Below, piece after piece: positions 50,295 to 59,595 of a stretch of 64,000 nucleotides of DNA. The translations under genes and the position numbers were made by a program. The notes beneath the pieces were generated by a model. That model ran no database searches. It was given only the letters and a program-made list of their open reading frames with translations, and was not told where the DNA came from. Origin of the DNA: VRUE01 sp963728365 (GTDB lineage Bacteria > Actinomycetota > Thermoleophilia > Solirubrobacterales > 70-9); assembly GCA_963728365.1 (NCBI GenBank), contig CAVSJI010000001.1, forward strand, positions 186,001-250,000, read 5' to 3'. Each line of letters opens with the position of its first letter. Position 1 is the first letter of the stretch.

Positions 50295-52166
50295 ATGTAC
50301 CGGCGCTCCGACGAGCGGGAACCGGCTATGAGCAACCGGCTGGCGTTGCGCATCGCCCTCTTCGGTGGCTTCGCCGTCGTGCTCTTTGCGGTGCTCTTCG
50401 CCCGTCTCTGGCTGCTGCAGGTGATCGATGGCGAAAGGTACCTCGCCGAAGCGAAGAACAACCGCACGCGGTCCTACAAGGTGATCGCGCCGCGGGGGAA
50501 AATCCTCGATCGCAACGACAACCTGATCGTCGCCAACCGGACCAGCCTGGCGCTGCAGCTCAACCCGCGCAAGCTGCCGGCGAACCTGCGCGAGCGGCGC
50601 GCCGAGCTCGCCCAGCTCGCGGCGCTGACCCACAGCAGCCTGCGCCACGTGCGCCGCACGATGCACGAAGAACTGAAGCTGGCGCCAGCGGCGCCGGTCA
50701 CCCTGCGCCAGGACGTCGGCGACTACCTCGTCTACTACCTGCAGGAGAATCAGGATCGCTTCCCCGGGGTCGAGGTGCAGCGCGTCTTCGTGCGCGCCTA
50801 TCCGCACGGCACACTGGCCGCGCACATCCTCGGCTACGTCGGCGAGATCAACGAAGAAGAGCTGAAGGAACGCCGCTACAAGGGGCTGCAGCCTGGCGAT
50901 GAGATCGGCCAGGAAGGGGTCGAGGACACCTACGACCGCTACCTGCGTGGCAAGCCCGGTCTGAAGCGGATCCAAGTCGACGCGCTCGGCCAGCCGACGC
51001 CGAACGGCCAGCTGGTCTCCAAGCCGCCGGTGCCGGGCGACAACCTGAAGCTCTCGATCGACGACGGCGTGCAGGAGGCGGGCGAAGCGGCGCTGGCGGC
51101 GCGCGGCCTGCCGGGCGGCTTCATCACGATGGACGTGCACAGCGGGGAAATCCTCGGCCTCGGCTCCTTCCCGACCTTCGACCCGACCAGCGTCACCCCG
51201 CCGCTGACCCAGAAGCAGGTCAACGCGACCTACCGCAACGCGGCGGCGCCGCTCGCCGACCGGGCGATCGCCGGGCTCTACCCGACCGGCTCGACCTTCA
51301 AGCTGATAACCGCCACGGCGGCCCTGGAAAGCGGGGTCCTGACGCCCTCGCGCTCGATCTACGACCCCGGCGCCTACACGGTCGGCGGTCAGAGCTTCAA
51401 GAACTCCGGCGGCGCCTCCTACGGCAGCCTGAGCCTGGTTCCCGCGCTGGAAGTCTCCGACGACGTGTTCTTCTACACGCTCGGAGACGAAATGTGGGAC
51501 ACCGGCCAGTTGCAGCACTGGGCGCACGCGCTGGGGATCGGCCGCGACCCGGGGCTCGACCTGCCCGGCGCCACCGAAGGCCTGCTGCCGACCAAGCAGT
51601 GGCGCGACAAGCTGGCGGCCGAAGGGCTGGCCGAAGAACGGCCCTGGTCGGCCGGCGACAACATCCTGCTGGCCACCGGCCAGGGCGACCTGCAGACCAA
51701 CCCGCTGCAGATGGCGATCGCCTACTCGACCCTCGCCAACGGCGGCACGGTGGTCGCCCCGCACGTCGGCATGGAGGTGACTGACGCCGCTGGGCGGGTG
51801 CTGAAGGAATTCGAGCCGAAGGCGCGCCGCCACGTGAAGATCGACCCGGAAACGCGCTCGGTGATCCTCGAAGGGCTGCACGACGCTGCGCAGAGCGGCG
51901 GCGGCACCTCCTACGCGGTGTTCGGCAACTTCCCGGTGCCGGTCGCCGGCAAGACCGGAACCGCGCAGCGCGACGGGCAGGCGGACCAGTCATGGTACGT
52001 CGTCCTCGCCCCCTATCCCAACCCAAAAATCGTCACTGCCGTTACGATCGAGGAAGGAGGGTTCGGCGCCGAATCGGCCGCGCCGGCCGCGCTCCAGATT
52101 CTCGAAGCCTATTTCGACAAGCACAGCTCCGGCGAAGCCGGGCCCAACGGGGGCAGCCCGGGATGA
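50295..52166 (+). CDS. mrdA: Penicillin-binding protein 2 (elongation transpeptidase)
   Basis: PBP2 cross-links peptidoglycan in the elongasome with RodA. This 623-aa protein has a membrane helix at about residues 17-42 and a pedestal dimerisation domain ('APRGKILDRNDNLIVANRTS'). Transpeptidase motifs are STFK ('YPTGSTFKLITATA', catalytic Ser), S-D-D in 'VSDDVFFYTLG' where SxN is common, and 'VAGKTGTAQ'. ATG 50295 is chosen, 4 bp after mreD. It overlaps rodA (ATGATG). Confidence 0.95.
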   Translation: MYRRSDEREPAMSNRLALRIALFGGFAVVLFAVLFARLWLLQVIDGERYLAEAKNNRTRSYKVIAPRGKILDRNDNLIVANRTSLALQLNPRKLPANLRERRAELAQLAALTHSSLRHVRRTMHEELKLAPAAPVTLRQDVGDYLVYYLQENQDRFPGVEVQRVFVRAYPHGTLAAHILGYVGEINEEELKERRYKGLQPGDEIGQEGVEDTYDRYLRGKPGLKRIQVDALGQPTPNGQLVSKPPVPGDNLKLSIDDGVQEAGEAALAARGLPGGFITMDVHSGEILGLGSFPTFDPTSVTPPLTQKQVNATYRNAAAPLADRAIAGLYPTGSTFKLITATAALESGVLTPSRSIYDPGAYTVGGQSFKNSGGASYGSLSLVPALEVSDDVFFYTLGDEMWDTGQLQHWAHALGIGRDPGLDLPGATEGLLPTKQWRDKLAAEGLAEERPWSAGDNILLATGQGDLQTNPLQMAIAYSTLANGGTVVAPHVGMEVTDAAGRVLKEFEPKARRHVKIDPETRSVILEGLHDAAQSGGGTSYAVFGNFPVPVAGKTGTAQRDGQADQSWYVVLAPYPNPKIVTAVTIEEGGFGAESAAPAALQILEAYFDKHSSGEAGPNGGSPG

Positions 52167-53362
52167 TGTACGCGACGCGCGCCCGCCGCGCCCGGCCCGA
52201 GCCCTTCTCCGTCCGTCCCGGCATCGCCGAGCGCCTTGGCCTGCCCTACATGGACGGCACCCTGGCGCTCTCCGGGATGCTGCTCGCCGCCTTCAGCGTC
52301 TTCGCGCTGGCCCAGGCGACCCTGCACGACGTGCCCGGCGACCCCTATTACTACGCCGAACGTCAGGGGATCTACGCGGCGCTGGGGCTGGTCGGGATGT
52401 ATCTGCTGACGCGGATCGACTACTCGCGCTTCCGCGAGCTGCGGGTCGGGATCTACACCTTCCTCTGCGTCAGCATCTCGCTGGTCTTCGTCTTCGGCTT
52501 CGCCGCGCGCGGGTCGCGGCGGGCCTTCGAACTTCCCTTCTTCAGCTTCCAGCCATCGGAGCTCGGCAAGGTGCTGCTCGTCTTGGCCCTTGCCGGGTTC
52601 GTCATCGATGGCGCCAGGAACGGGTCGGAGCGGCAGCGCACGGTGCGCTACCTCTGTCTCGGCCTGGCTCCGGCTGCGCTCGTCTTCCTGCAGCCGGACC
52701 TCGGCACCGCCCTGGTGTTCGGGGCGATCACCCTCGCCGTGATGTACGTGGGGGGCGTCCGCTGGACGCACTTCGCGGTGATCGGCGCGGCTTTCGTCGC
52801 CCTCACGGCGGCGGTCCTCGTTGTGGCGCCCGCAGTCGGGACGCCGGTTCTCAAGGGCTACCAGGAGCAGAGGTTGACCTCGTTCCTGCAGCCCAGCGCG
52901 GACCCCGCCGATGCGGGTTATCAGCAGAATCAGGCCAAGATCGCGATCGGATCCGGGGAGAAGACCGGCCGGGGCGATCGGGCCACCCAGACGCGGCTCG
53001 ACTTCGTTCCCGAGCGGCACACCGATTTCATCTTCGCCGTGATCGGTGAGCGCTACGGGTTTCTCGGCGCCGCCCTGGTCCTATCCCTATACGCCCTGCT
53101 TATCTGGCGGGCGCTGCGGATTGTGACGCTCTCGAAGAACTCCTACGGGACCCTGGTCGCCGGCGGGATCGCCGGCATGCTTCTCTTCCAGGTCTTCGTC
53201 AACGTGGGGATGAACCTGGGGATCATGCCGATCACCGGGATACCCCTGCCGCTGATGAGCTACGGGGGGTCGTCGGTCTTGGCGACCTTCCTGGCGATCG
53301 GCATCCTGCAGAGCATTCACATGCAAGCGCGGCTCAGCCAGAAAGGCAGGTTCGCCTGGTGA
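52163..53362 (+). CDS. rodA: SEDS peptidoglycan glycosyltransferase RodA
   Basis: RodA polymerises lipid II into glycan strands next to PBP2. This 399-aa protein has about ten helices and the SEDS motifs 'RRAFELPFFSFQPSELGKVL', 'QPDLGTALVFGAITLAVMYV', 'RLDFVPERHTDFIFAVIGER' with 'YGFLG', and 'TGIPLPLMSYGGSSVLATFL'. The catalytic Asp region in the large loop is present. It overlaps mrdA, completing the cell-elongation operon. rng follows after 59 bp. Confidence 0.95.
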   Translation: MMYATRARRARPEPFSVRPGIAERLGLPYMDGTLALSGMLLAAFSVFALAQATLHDVPGDPYYYAERQGIYAALGLVGMYLLTRIDYSRFRELRVGIYTFLCVSISLVFVFGFAARGSRRAFELPFFSFQPSELGKVLLVLALAGFVIDGARNGSERQRTVRYLCLGLAPAALVFLQPDLGTALVFGAITLAVMYVGGVRWTHFAVIGAAFVALTAAVLVVAPAVGTPVLKGYQEQRLTSFLQPSADPADAGYQQNQAKIAIGSGEKTGRGDRATQTRLDFVPERHTDFIFAVIGERYGFLGAALVLSLYALLIWRALRIVTLSKNSYGTLVAGGIAGMLLFQVFVNVGMNLGIMPITGIPLPLMSYGGSSVLATFLAIGILQSIHMQARLSQKGRFAW

Positions 53363-53421
53363 TTCCCAGAAGGGAGCGCCGGGCGCCAAACCACCTACTA
53401 CTGAACTGAGCTGAACCACTG

Positions 53422-55269
53422 ATGAAAAAGACAATCCTGGTGTCCGCCGATCGCGGCGAGACACGCGTTGCCGTGCTTGAGTCGAAATCGAAAGGCGGCA
53501 AACGAGACGTCGCGGAGCTCTACATCGAGCGCCGCGGCCGGCGCTCGATCGTCGGCAACATCTACAAGGGCAAGGTCGACAACGTCCTGCCCGGCATGGA
53601 GGCCGCCTTCGTCGACATCGGCCTCGAGCGCAACGGCTTCCTGCACGTCGACGAGATCGTCCTGCCCAACGGGGAACAGGCGCCGAAGCGCGGCCGCGGC
53701 AAAGGCCGCAGCATCGACCAGCTGATCAAGCCCGGGCAGGAGGTCGTCGTGCAGGCGGTCAAGGACCCGCTGAAGAGCAAGGGCGCGCGGCTCTCGATGA
53801 ACATCTCGATCGCCGGCCGCTACCTCGTCTTCGCCCCCCAGGGGAGCGGCGTCGGCGTTAGCCGCCGGCTCTCGGACTCCGAGCGCGACCGCCTGCGCAA
53901 GATGGTCGACCGCACCTACAAGGGCAAGGGCGGGCTGATCGTCCGCACCGCCGCCCACGGCGCGAAAAAGGCCGACTTCGTGCGCGAGATCGGCTACCTG
54001 CACAAGCTCACCGAGGTGCTCGACCGGCGCAGCGCCGAAACCGAGGCGCCGAATCTCGTCTTCCAGGAGGCCGACCTGCCGGTACGCGTGCTGCGCGACG
54101 TCTTCCTCAGCGACTTCGAGAAGGCGATCATCGACTCCGAGAAGCAGTTCGAGCGGGTGACGAACTTCTTCCAGCGCACCGCGCCGGAGCTGGTCGGCGG
54201 AGTCGAGCTCTACAAGAACAAGCAGCCGCTCTTCGAGAAGTGGGGGATCGACAAGGAAATCGAGTCGACCCTCGGGCGGCGCGCCGACCTGCGCTCGGGC
54301 GGCTACCTGATCATCGACTACGCCGAGGCGCTGACCGTGATCGACGTCAACAGCGGCAGCTTCACCGGGCGCGGCAAGGGCGGCCTCGAGGAGACGATCA
54401 CCCGGGTCAACACCGAGGCGGCCGAGGAGGCGGTGCGGCAGCTGCGCCTGCGCGACATCGGCGGGATCATCGTCATCGACTTCATCGACATGGCGCGGGC
54501 GCGCAACCGCGACAAGGTGCTCAAAACGCTGCGCAAAGCGCTCGACACCGACAAGTCGAAGAGCTATGTGGTCGAGGTCTCGCCGCTCGGCTTGGTCGAG
54601 ATGACCCGCCAGAACGTCACCGACGGGGTGCGCGAGATCCTCACCGAGGCCTGCCCGACCTGCGAGGGCGAGGGCGTCGTGCTCTCCGCCGAGACGGTGG
54701 CGCTCGACGCGATGCGCCGCCTGCCGGACATGGCGGCGGGGTCGAAGGACGCCGAGGCGCTGCTGCTGCGCGTGCATCCAAAGGTGGCGGCCGAGCTGAT
54801 CGACCCCGAGAGCGGGCTCGCCGAGCTCGAGAAGGAGACCGGCAAGCAGTTCCACTTCGAGGGCGGCGACGCGCTGCCGATCGACACCTTCGAGGTGGTC
54901 GAAACCGGGACGCGCGAGGCGATCGAGGAGCGGGCGCTGCCCTTCAAGGTCGGCGAGGAGGTGCTGGTCAAGATCGACGAGCCGCATATGTACAACGCCG
55001 ACGACGCGGTCGCCCGGGTCGACGCCTACATCGTCAGCGTCACCGGCGGTGGGCGCTTCGTCGGCCAGCGGCGCCTGGTGCGGATCGAGCGGGTCGAGCG
55101 CTCCGCCGCGGTGGCCTCGTTGCTGGCCGGCGAGGAGTCCCCGAACGGCGCGGGCGGCGAGGACAACGGCTCCCAGCTAGAATCCCCGCCCTCGCGCAGT
55201 CGCCGTCGTGGTCGCAGGGGCGGTCGCGGTCGGTCGCGCTCCACCTCAGAGAGCGGCAAGGACGAATGA
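53422..55269 (+). CDS. rng: RNase E/G family endoribonuclease
   Basis: This 615-aa ribonuclease has an S1 domain ('SIVGNIYKGKVDNVLPGMEA' followed by 'AFVDIGLERNGFLHVDEI'). The catalytic DNase I-like part includes 'GGYLIIDYAEALTVIDVNSG' and 'IGGIIVIDFIDM' with the magnesium-binding Asp residues, and the zinc-link 'ACPTCEGEG'. It processes and degrades RNA. The C-terminal 60 residues are Arg/Gly/Ser-rich, likely an RNA-binding or scaffold tail. It overlaps rplU (ATGA). Confidence 0.95.
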   Translation: MKKTILVSADRGETRVAVLESKSKGGKRDVAELYIERRGRRSIVGNIYKGKVDNVLPGMEAAFVDIGLERNGFLHVDEIVLPNGEQAPKRGRGKGRSIDQLIKPGQEVVVQAVKDPLKSKGARLSMNISIAGRYLVFAPQGSGVGVSRRLSDSERDRLRKMVDRTYKGKGGLIVRTAAHGAKKADFVREIGYLHKLTEVLDRRSAETEAPNLVFQEADLPVRVLRDVFLSDFEKAIIDSEKQFERVTNFFQRTAPELVGGVELYKNKQPLFEKWGIDKEIESTLGRRADLRSGGYLIIDYAEALTVIDVNSGSFTGRGKGGLEETITRVNTEAAEEAVRQLRLRDIGGIIVIDFIDMARARNRDKVLKTLRKALDTDKSKSYVVEVSPLGLVEMTRQNVTDGVREILTEACPTCEGEGVVLSAETVALDAMRRLPDMAAGSKDAEALLLRVHPKVAAELIDPESGLAELEKETGKQFHFEGGDALPIDTFEVVETGTREAIEERALPFKVGEEVLVKIDEPHMYNADDAVARVDAYIVSVTGGGRFVGQRRLVRIERVERSAAVASLLAGEESPNGAGGEDNGSQLESPPSRSRRRGRRGGRGRSRSTSESGKDE

Positions 55270-55829
55270 GCACTTACGCAGTCATAGAGACCGGTGGCAA
55301 GCAGTACCGGGTCGAGAAGGGCACTTCGCTGCTCGTCGACCGTCTGGGCGCCAAGGAGGGCGAGAAAGTCTCGCTGCGCCCGGTGATGTTCCGCGACAAG
55401 GAGGTGGTCGCCGACGCGAAGGGCTTGGAGAAGGTCAAGGTCGAGGCGAAAGTTGCCGAGCACCTGCGCGGCCCGAAGATCAAGGTCTTCAAATACAAGC
55501 CGAAGAAGGGCTACCGCCGTCGCGCCGGCCACCGTTCGGAGCTGACCAAGCTCGAGGTGACCGAGATCAGCCTCGGCGGGCGCAAAGCCGCGGCGCCGAA
55601 GAAGGAAGAGCCCGCTCAGGCCAAGCCGGCCGCCGATGAGAAGAAGGCGGCGAAAAAGCCTGCGGAGGCCAAGAAACCGGCCGCCAAGAAAGAGACGGCG
55701 AAAAAACCCGCCGCGAAAAAAGCCCCGGCCAAAAAAGCCGCTGCGAAAAAGCCGGCGGCAAAAAATGCTGCCCCGAAAGCCAAAAAATCAGCCGCCAAAG
55801 CGAAACCGGCTGCTAAAAAGGACGACTGA
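55266..55829 (+). CDS. rplU: 50S ribosomal protein L21 with Lys/Ala-rich histone H1-like tail
   Basis: Residues 1-103 are a normal L21 ('YAVIETGGKQYRVEKGTSLL', 'KIKVFKYKPKKGYRRRAGHR'). A tail of about 85 residues follows, made almost only of Lys, Ala and Pro in AKKPA/KKAAA repeats. This resembles eukaryotic histone H1 tails and bacterial HupB-type tails. Standard L21 is about 103 aa, so the tail is an addition and could bind rRNA or DNA. The ATG overlaps the rng stop, and the stop overlaps rpmA (TGATG). Confidence 0.95.
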   Translation: MSTYAVIETGGKQYRVEKGTSLLVDRLGAKEGEKVSLRPVMFRDKEVVADAKGLEKVKVEAKVAEHLRGPKIKVFKYKPKKGYRRRAGHRSELTKLEVTEISLGGRKAAAPKKEEPAQAKPAADEKKAAKKPAEAKKPAAKKETAKKPAAKKAPAKKAAAKKPAAKNAAPKAKKSAAKAKPAAKKDD

Positions 55830-56080
55830 TGGCGCACAAGAAGGGACTCGGCTCGAGCCGCAACGGCCGCGAATCCAACCCCAAGATGCTCGGGGTCAAG
55901 GTCTTCGCCGGCGAGAAGGTCAGCGGCGGCGAGATCATCGTCCGCCAGCGCGGCACCCGTTTCTGGCCCGGCGAGGGCACCGGCCTCGGCCGCGACCACA
56001 CGATCTTCGCGGCACGGCCTGGGACGGTCGAGTTCAAGCCCGGGCGCAAGGGCCGCACGATCAGCGTTCTGGCTGACTAG
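55829..56080 (+). CDS. rpmA: 50S ribosomal protein L27
   Basis: L27 contacts the peptidyl-transferase centre. This 83-aa protein begins 'MAHKKGLGSSRNGRESNPKM' and continues 'LGVKVFAGEKVSGGEIIVRQ' with 'RGTRFWPGEGTGLGRDHTIF', as in the family. No N-terminal cleavage extension is present. It overlaps rplU by one base. A family A hairpin separates it from obgE. Confidence 0.97.
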   Translation: MAHKKGLGSSRNGRESNPKMLGVKVFAGEKVSGGEIIVRQRGTRFWPGEGTGLGRDHTIFAARPGTVEFKPGRKGRTISVLAD

Positions 56081-56096
56081 GGCTCCCGAGCGGTGA

Positions 56097-56172
56097 GGGG
56101 CGTCGGCAACCCCTCCCAAAACGCTCGGCAGGAGCCTCGCTTGAGTGTTTTGGGAGGGGTCACCGACGCCCC
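56097..56172 (+). repeat. Family A hairpin element, copy 3, between rpmA and obgE
   Basis: Arms 56097-56122 and 56147-56172 pair at 24 of 26 positions; the loop 56123-56146 is 24 nt. The loop carries the GGC-AGGA-GCC mini-hairpin variant and is the reverse complement of copy 1. It starts 16 bp after the rpmA stop. Confidence 0.9.
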
Positions 56173-56236
56173 CTTCCGATCCGAGGTGCCCAGTGCCCCA
56201 AGGCCGAGGGCCAACCCCATTTACTTTTAGCTTCCT

Positions 56237-57571
56237 GTGTACGACAAGGCGAAGATCTGGGTTGAGGGCGGGGCTGGGGGTAACGGGTGCGTCAGCTTTC
56301 GGCGGGAGGCTCATGTGCCCCGGGGTGGGCCGGACGGTGGAGACGGGGGGCACGGGGGGGATGTGGTGCTCGTTTGCGATGGCTCCCGGCGGGATTTGGG
56401 GGCTTTGAAGGGGAGCAAGCACTTTCGTGGGGGGCGGGGGCGGCATGGGGAAGGGTCGAACCGGCATGGGGGACGGGGGGAGGATCGGGAGGTGTTGGTG
56501 CCGCCTGGGACTCAGGCGGAGACGGTGGACGGGAGCTCGGTCGATCTCGTGGAGGCGGGGCAGCGGGCTGTGGTCGCGCATGGGGGGCGCGGGGGGCATG
56601 GGAACAAAAGGTTTGCGACTTCGACGCGGCAGGCGCCTCGGTTCGCGGAGAAGGGGACGAGCGGGGAGGAGGGGTGGATCGAGCTGCGGTTGAAGCTGCT
56701 CGCGGACGTGGGGCTTATTGGGCTGCCGAACGCGGGGAAGTCCTCGTTGCTGGGGCGGCTGACGCGGGCTGATTCGAAGGTGGGCGACTATCCGTTCACG
56801 ACGACCTCGCCGGTGCTGGGGACGATCGACAGCGACGAGCGGCAGGCGGTGCTGGCCGACATCCCGGGGCTGATCGAAGGGGCCGCCGAGGGGGCGGGGC
56901 TGGGGCACGAGTTCCTCGCCCACCTCGAGCGCTGCGCGCTGCTCGTCCATCTTGTGGATATCGCGCCGCTCGAAGGGGACTCGGTCGCCAACTACGAGGC
57001 CGTTCGCGCCGAGCTGGATGCCTATGGCACCGGGCTCGAGCTCCTGCCGGAGCTGGTCGTCCTTTCCAAGCGCGATCTGCTGCCGGCGACCGAGGTCGAG
57101 CGGGCGCTGGCCGAGTGGCGCATGCGCCTTTCGTACGAGGGGGTGGATGAGGTTGACGTCGATATAGAACGCAAACCTCACGCTCCCCCCGTTGTTGCCG
57201 TGTCCTCCGCGACCGGGGACGGGCTTGACGAGCTGCGTGGCCGGATCTTGGCGGCCCTGGACGAGCTGCCCGAGGCGCGGCCGGCGGTCGCCTCGGCCGA
57301 GCCCTCGGAGTTCGAGGCCGAGCACCGCGTCTACCGGCCGGTGGGTGAAGGGGGTTACTCGGTCGAACGCGAGGAAGAGGGCGCCTTCCGGGTTACCGGC
57401 CGTGGTGTCGAGCTGCTTTTCGAGCGCCACGACACCGGCAACGAAGAGGCGCTCGCCTACCTCGAGCAGCGGCTCAACGAGATCGGGGTCATCGCCGCCC
57501 TGCGCGCCGCCGGCTTTGAGCCCGGCAACGAGGTCCGCGTCGGCGAGCACGAGTTCGAGCTGTTTCCGTGA
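56237..57571 (+). CDS. obgE: Obg GTPase (ribosome assembly, stress)
   Basis: This 444-aa Obg protein has the Gly-rich N-terminal Obg fold ('AKIWVEGGAGGNGCVSFRRE' onward). The G domain shows G1 'GLPNAGKSS', 'DYPFTTTSPVLGTI' (G2), 'ADIPGLIEGAAEGAGLGHEF' (G3) and 'VVLSKRDLLP' (G4), and a C-terminal OCT-type domain follows. It assists 50S assembly. The GTG start is at 56237. The first 500 bp use GGG glycine codons and have long alternative frames, unlike the second half of the gene. Confidence 0.96.
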   Translation: MYDKAKIWVEGGAGGNGCVSFRREAHVPRGGPDGGDGGHGGDVVLVCDGSRRDLGALKGSKHFRGGRGRHGEGSNRHGGRGEDREVLVPPGTQAETVDGSSVDLVEAGQRAVVAHGGRGGHGNKRFATSTRQAPRFAEKGTSGEEGWIELRLKLLADVGLIGLPNAGKSSLLGRLTRADSKVGDYPFTTTSPVLGTIDSDERQAVLADIPGLIEGAAEGAGLGHEFLAHLERCALLVHLVDIAPLEGDSVANYEAVRAELDAYGTGLELLPELVVLSKRDLLPATEVERALAEWRMRLSYEGVDEVDVDIERKPHAPPVVAVSSATGDGLDELRGRILAALDELPEARPAVASAEPSEFEAEHRVYRPVGEGGYSVEREEEGAFRVTGRGVELLFERHDTGNEEALAYLEQRLNEIGVIAALRAAGFEPGNEVRVGEHEFELFP

Positions 57572-57647
57572 GGGGCGGGTGCGTCCCCTCCCAAAACGCT
57601 CGCCGGGAGGCTCGCTGGAGTTTTTTGGGAGAGGACGCACCAGCCCT
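57571..57647 (+). repeat. Family A hairpin element, copy 4, after obgE
   Basis: The left arm (57571-57597) overlaps the last base of the obgE stop and pairs with the right arm (57620-57647) with a few mismatches (ggtgcgtcc/ggacgcacc and ctccca/tgggag intact). The apical loop begins gctcgccgggaggctcgctg, as in copies 2 and 5. Confidence 0.85.
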
Positions 57648-57664
57648 GTCGCGGACAGAGGCTC

Positions 57665-59479
57665 TCAGCGGAGAGCTTGGCGGACGGTGCGGGCGATCAG
57701 ACGGGTGTAGAGGCCGGCGCCGCCCGGGGTCAGGTGGATGCCGTCCCATAGGAGGCCTTCGTGGGCGGCGGCGAGCGGCGCCCAGTCGATCAGGGTGGTG
57801 TGGGGCCAGGTCACGTCGGCTTCCTCGAGGGCGTGGTTGGCCTCGTCCTGCCAGGAGACGGCGGCGTGGTCGGTGATCAGGAAGAGCTCGCCGACGTTCG
57901 AGGTCGCCCAGCGCAGGTCGTCCATTTCGCCGCCGTACAGGGGCCCGTTGTTGCCCATCTGGACGATCAGCGCGTCGATCTGACCGCCGCGATGTTTCAG
58001 CCGCCGGGCCAGCTTGACGAATTCGTCCGCCTGGCGGCCGACCTTGGCGTTCATCGAGAAGCGCGGCCCGAAGCGCGCCGCCAGGCGGTCCTTGGCGCCG
58101 ACCATCACCGAGTCGCCGAAGGCGACGATGCGCGGGGGCTTGCCGGCCGGCCAGCGTCCAGCCCGGTGCAACGCCCTTCGGTTGGCATGCCGCGGCTGCG
58201 CGTTGCGCCGAACGTGCGAGATCGGCTTCGCGCTCACCCTGGCGACTTCGGCGGTCGAGGCGGCCGCCGATGCGGAGTCAAGCTCTCGGCTACCGCTCGA
58301 AACGAGGCCGCCCCAGCCGACCAGGGCGACGACGGCGATCACCGCCAAGCCGAGCGCCGGACGACCCACCCGCAGCCAGCCGTCGGGCAGTGAGAAGAGC
58401 GGTCGCTTGCCGCGGAAGGGCAGCTCGACGAAGCGGTAGGACAGATCGGCGAGGACGAGCACGGCGAGCAGCTGCAGCGGGATCAGCACGCCGCGCGGCA
58501 GCGAGACGTCGAGGCCCGGGCGGGTCAGCGCCAGCACCGGCCAGTGCCAGAGGTAGAAGCTGTAGCTGCGCAGGCCGAGCCAGATCATCGGCGGCCGGGC
58601 GAGCAGGCCGCCGAGCCGCGCCGCCGGGTGGGCGACCACGGCGATCACCGAGGCGCTCGCCAGCGCCAGCCAGAGGTAGCCGCCGTGGAAGAGCGCCAGG
58701 TCGTAGTCGTGGACGCGCAGGAAGGCGAGCACGACGTAGGCGAGGCCAAGGACGCCGGCGACGTCGAGCGCCGGGCCGCACCAGCGCCCCGGCTTGGCGC
58801 GGCGCAGCGACCAGGGGCTCCAGACCAGCGCCAGGGCGACGCCGAGCAAGAGGCCGGAGGCATGCGTGTCGGTGCCGTAGTAGACGCGCGCCGTGTCGTG
58901 GGGGTCGAAGAGGATCCAGGCGAGGGCCAGCGAGGCGAGGGCGCCGGCGAGCACCCCGACCAGCAGCCGGCGGCGGCTGAAGAAGGCCATCCCGCCCGCG
59001 AAGACGATCGGCCAGAAGAGGTAGAACTGCTCCTCGACCGAGAGCGACCAGAGATGGCGGAAGAGCGAAGGGCGCTGGAACTGGTCGAAGTAGGGCTGGT
59101 GCTCGAAGACGAAGTGCCAGTTGGCGACGTAGGCGAGCGAGGCGATCGCGTCGCCGCGCAGCGCCGCCATCCGTCCGGGGTCGTCGACCGCAGCGACGAC
59201 CATCGTCACCGCGATCAGCACGCCGACCGCCGGCAGCAGGCGCCGCGCCCGGCGCAACCAGAACTGGCCGAGCCGCACCTTGCCGGTGCCACGGCGCTCG
59301 CTGAGCAGCAGCGAGGTGATCAGGTAGCCGCTGATCACGAAGAAGACGTCGACCCCGAGGAAGCCGCCCGGCGCCCAACCGACCCCGGCGTGGTAGAGGA
59401 AGACGGCAAGCACCGCGATCGCGCGCAGCGCGTCGATGCCAGGCATGTAGGGCAGGCGGCTGTCCTGCGGTCGGCTCAT
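57665..59479 (-). CDS. OafA/YrhL-type membrane acyltransferase with C-terminal SGNH domain
   Basis: This 604-aa protein has an acyltransferase-3 domain with ten or so helices: 'IDALRAIAVLAVFLYHAGVG' (catalytic His region), 'FLGVDVFFVISGYLITSLLL', 'HLWSLSVEEQFYLFWPI'. A linker precedes an extracytoplasmic SGNH esterase/transferase domain: 'IVAFGDSVMVGAKDRL' (Ser), 'QMGNNGPLYGG' (Asn) and 'DGIHLTPGGAGLY' (Asp-His). Such fusions O-acetylate peptidoglycan or surface polysaccharide. It is convergent with obgE and divergent from proB. Confidence 0.92.
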   Translation of the reverse strand: MSRPQDSRLPYMPGIDALRAIAVLAVFLYHAGVGWAPGGFLGVDVFFVISGYLITSLLLSERRGTGKVRLGQFWLRRARRLLPAVGVLIAVTMVVAAVDDPGRMAALRGDAIASLAYVANWHFVFEHQPYFDQFQRPSLFRHLWSLSVEEQFYLFWPIVFAGGMAFFSRRRLLVGVLAGALASLALAWILFDPHDTARVYYGTDTHASGLLLGVALALVWSPWSLRRAKPGRWCGPALDVAGVLGLAYVVLAFLRVHDYDLALFHGGYLWLALASASVIAVVAHPAARLGGLLARPPMIWLGLRSYSFYLWHWPVLALTRPGLDVSLPRGVLIPLQLLAVLVLADLSYRFVELPFRGKRPLFSLPDGWLRVGRPALGLAVIAVVALVGWGGLVSSGSRELDSASAAASTAEVARVSAKPISHVRRNAQPRHANRRALHRAGRWPAGKPPRIVAFGDSVMVGAKDRLAARFGPRFSMNAKVGRQADEFVKLARRLKHRGGQIDALIVQMGNNGPLYGGEMDDLRWATSNVGELFLITDHAAVSWQDEANHALEEADVTWPHTTLIDWAPLAAAHEGLLWDGIHLTPGGAGLYTRLIARTVRQALR

Positions 59480-59527
59480 CGCTGGTTAGGTCGGCAGTGT
59501 TGCACCCGGGCCTTAGGCGTCCCGGCT

Positions 59528-59578
59528 CGTTCCGGTGCGCCTTTGCCTCGCATGGCGGGGACAAGGCGCAGCGGAGCG
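59528..59578. repeat. Family C palindromic element before proB
   Basis: Arms 59528-59551 and 59555-59578 pair at 19 of 24 positions with a 3-nt loop. The left arm gttccggtgcgccttt matches the perfect copy at 6174-6192. It lies 18 bp before the proB start. Confidence 0.7.
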
Positions 59579-59595
59579 ACTCATAGACTTGGCCT

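Noticed and set aside
53398..54987. 529-aa open frame antisense to rng
   Set aside because: Shadow of GC-rich codons; RNase E/G on the plus strand has all family motifs.
55616..57640. 674-aa open frame antisense across rplU, rpmA and obgE
   Set aside because: It runs through three certain genes and two family A hairpins; low-complexity composition.
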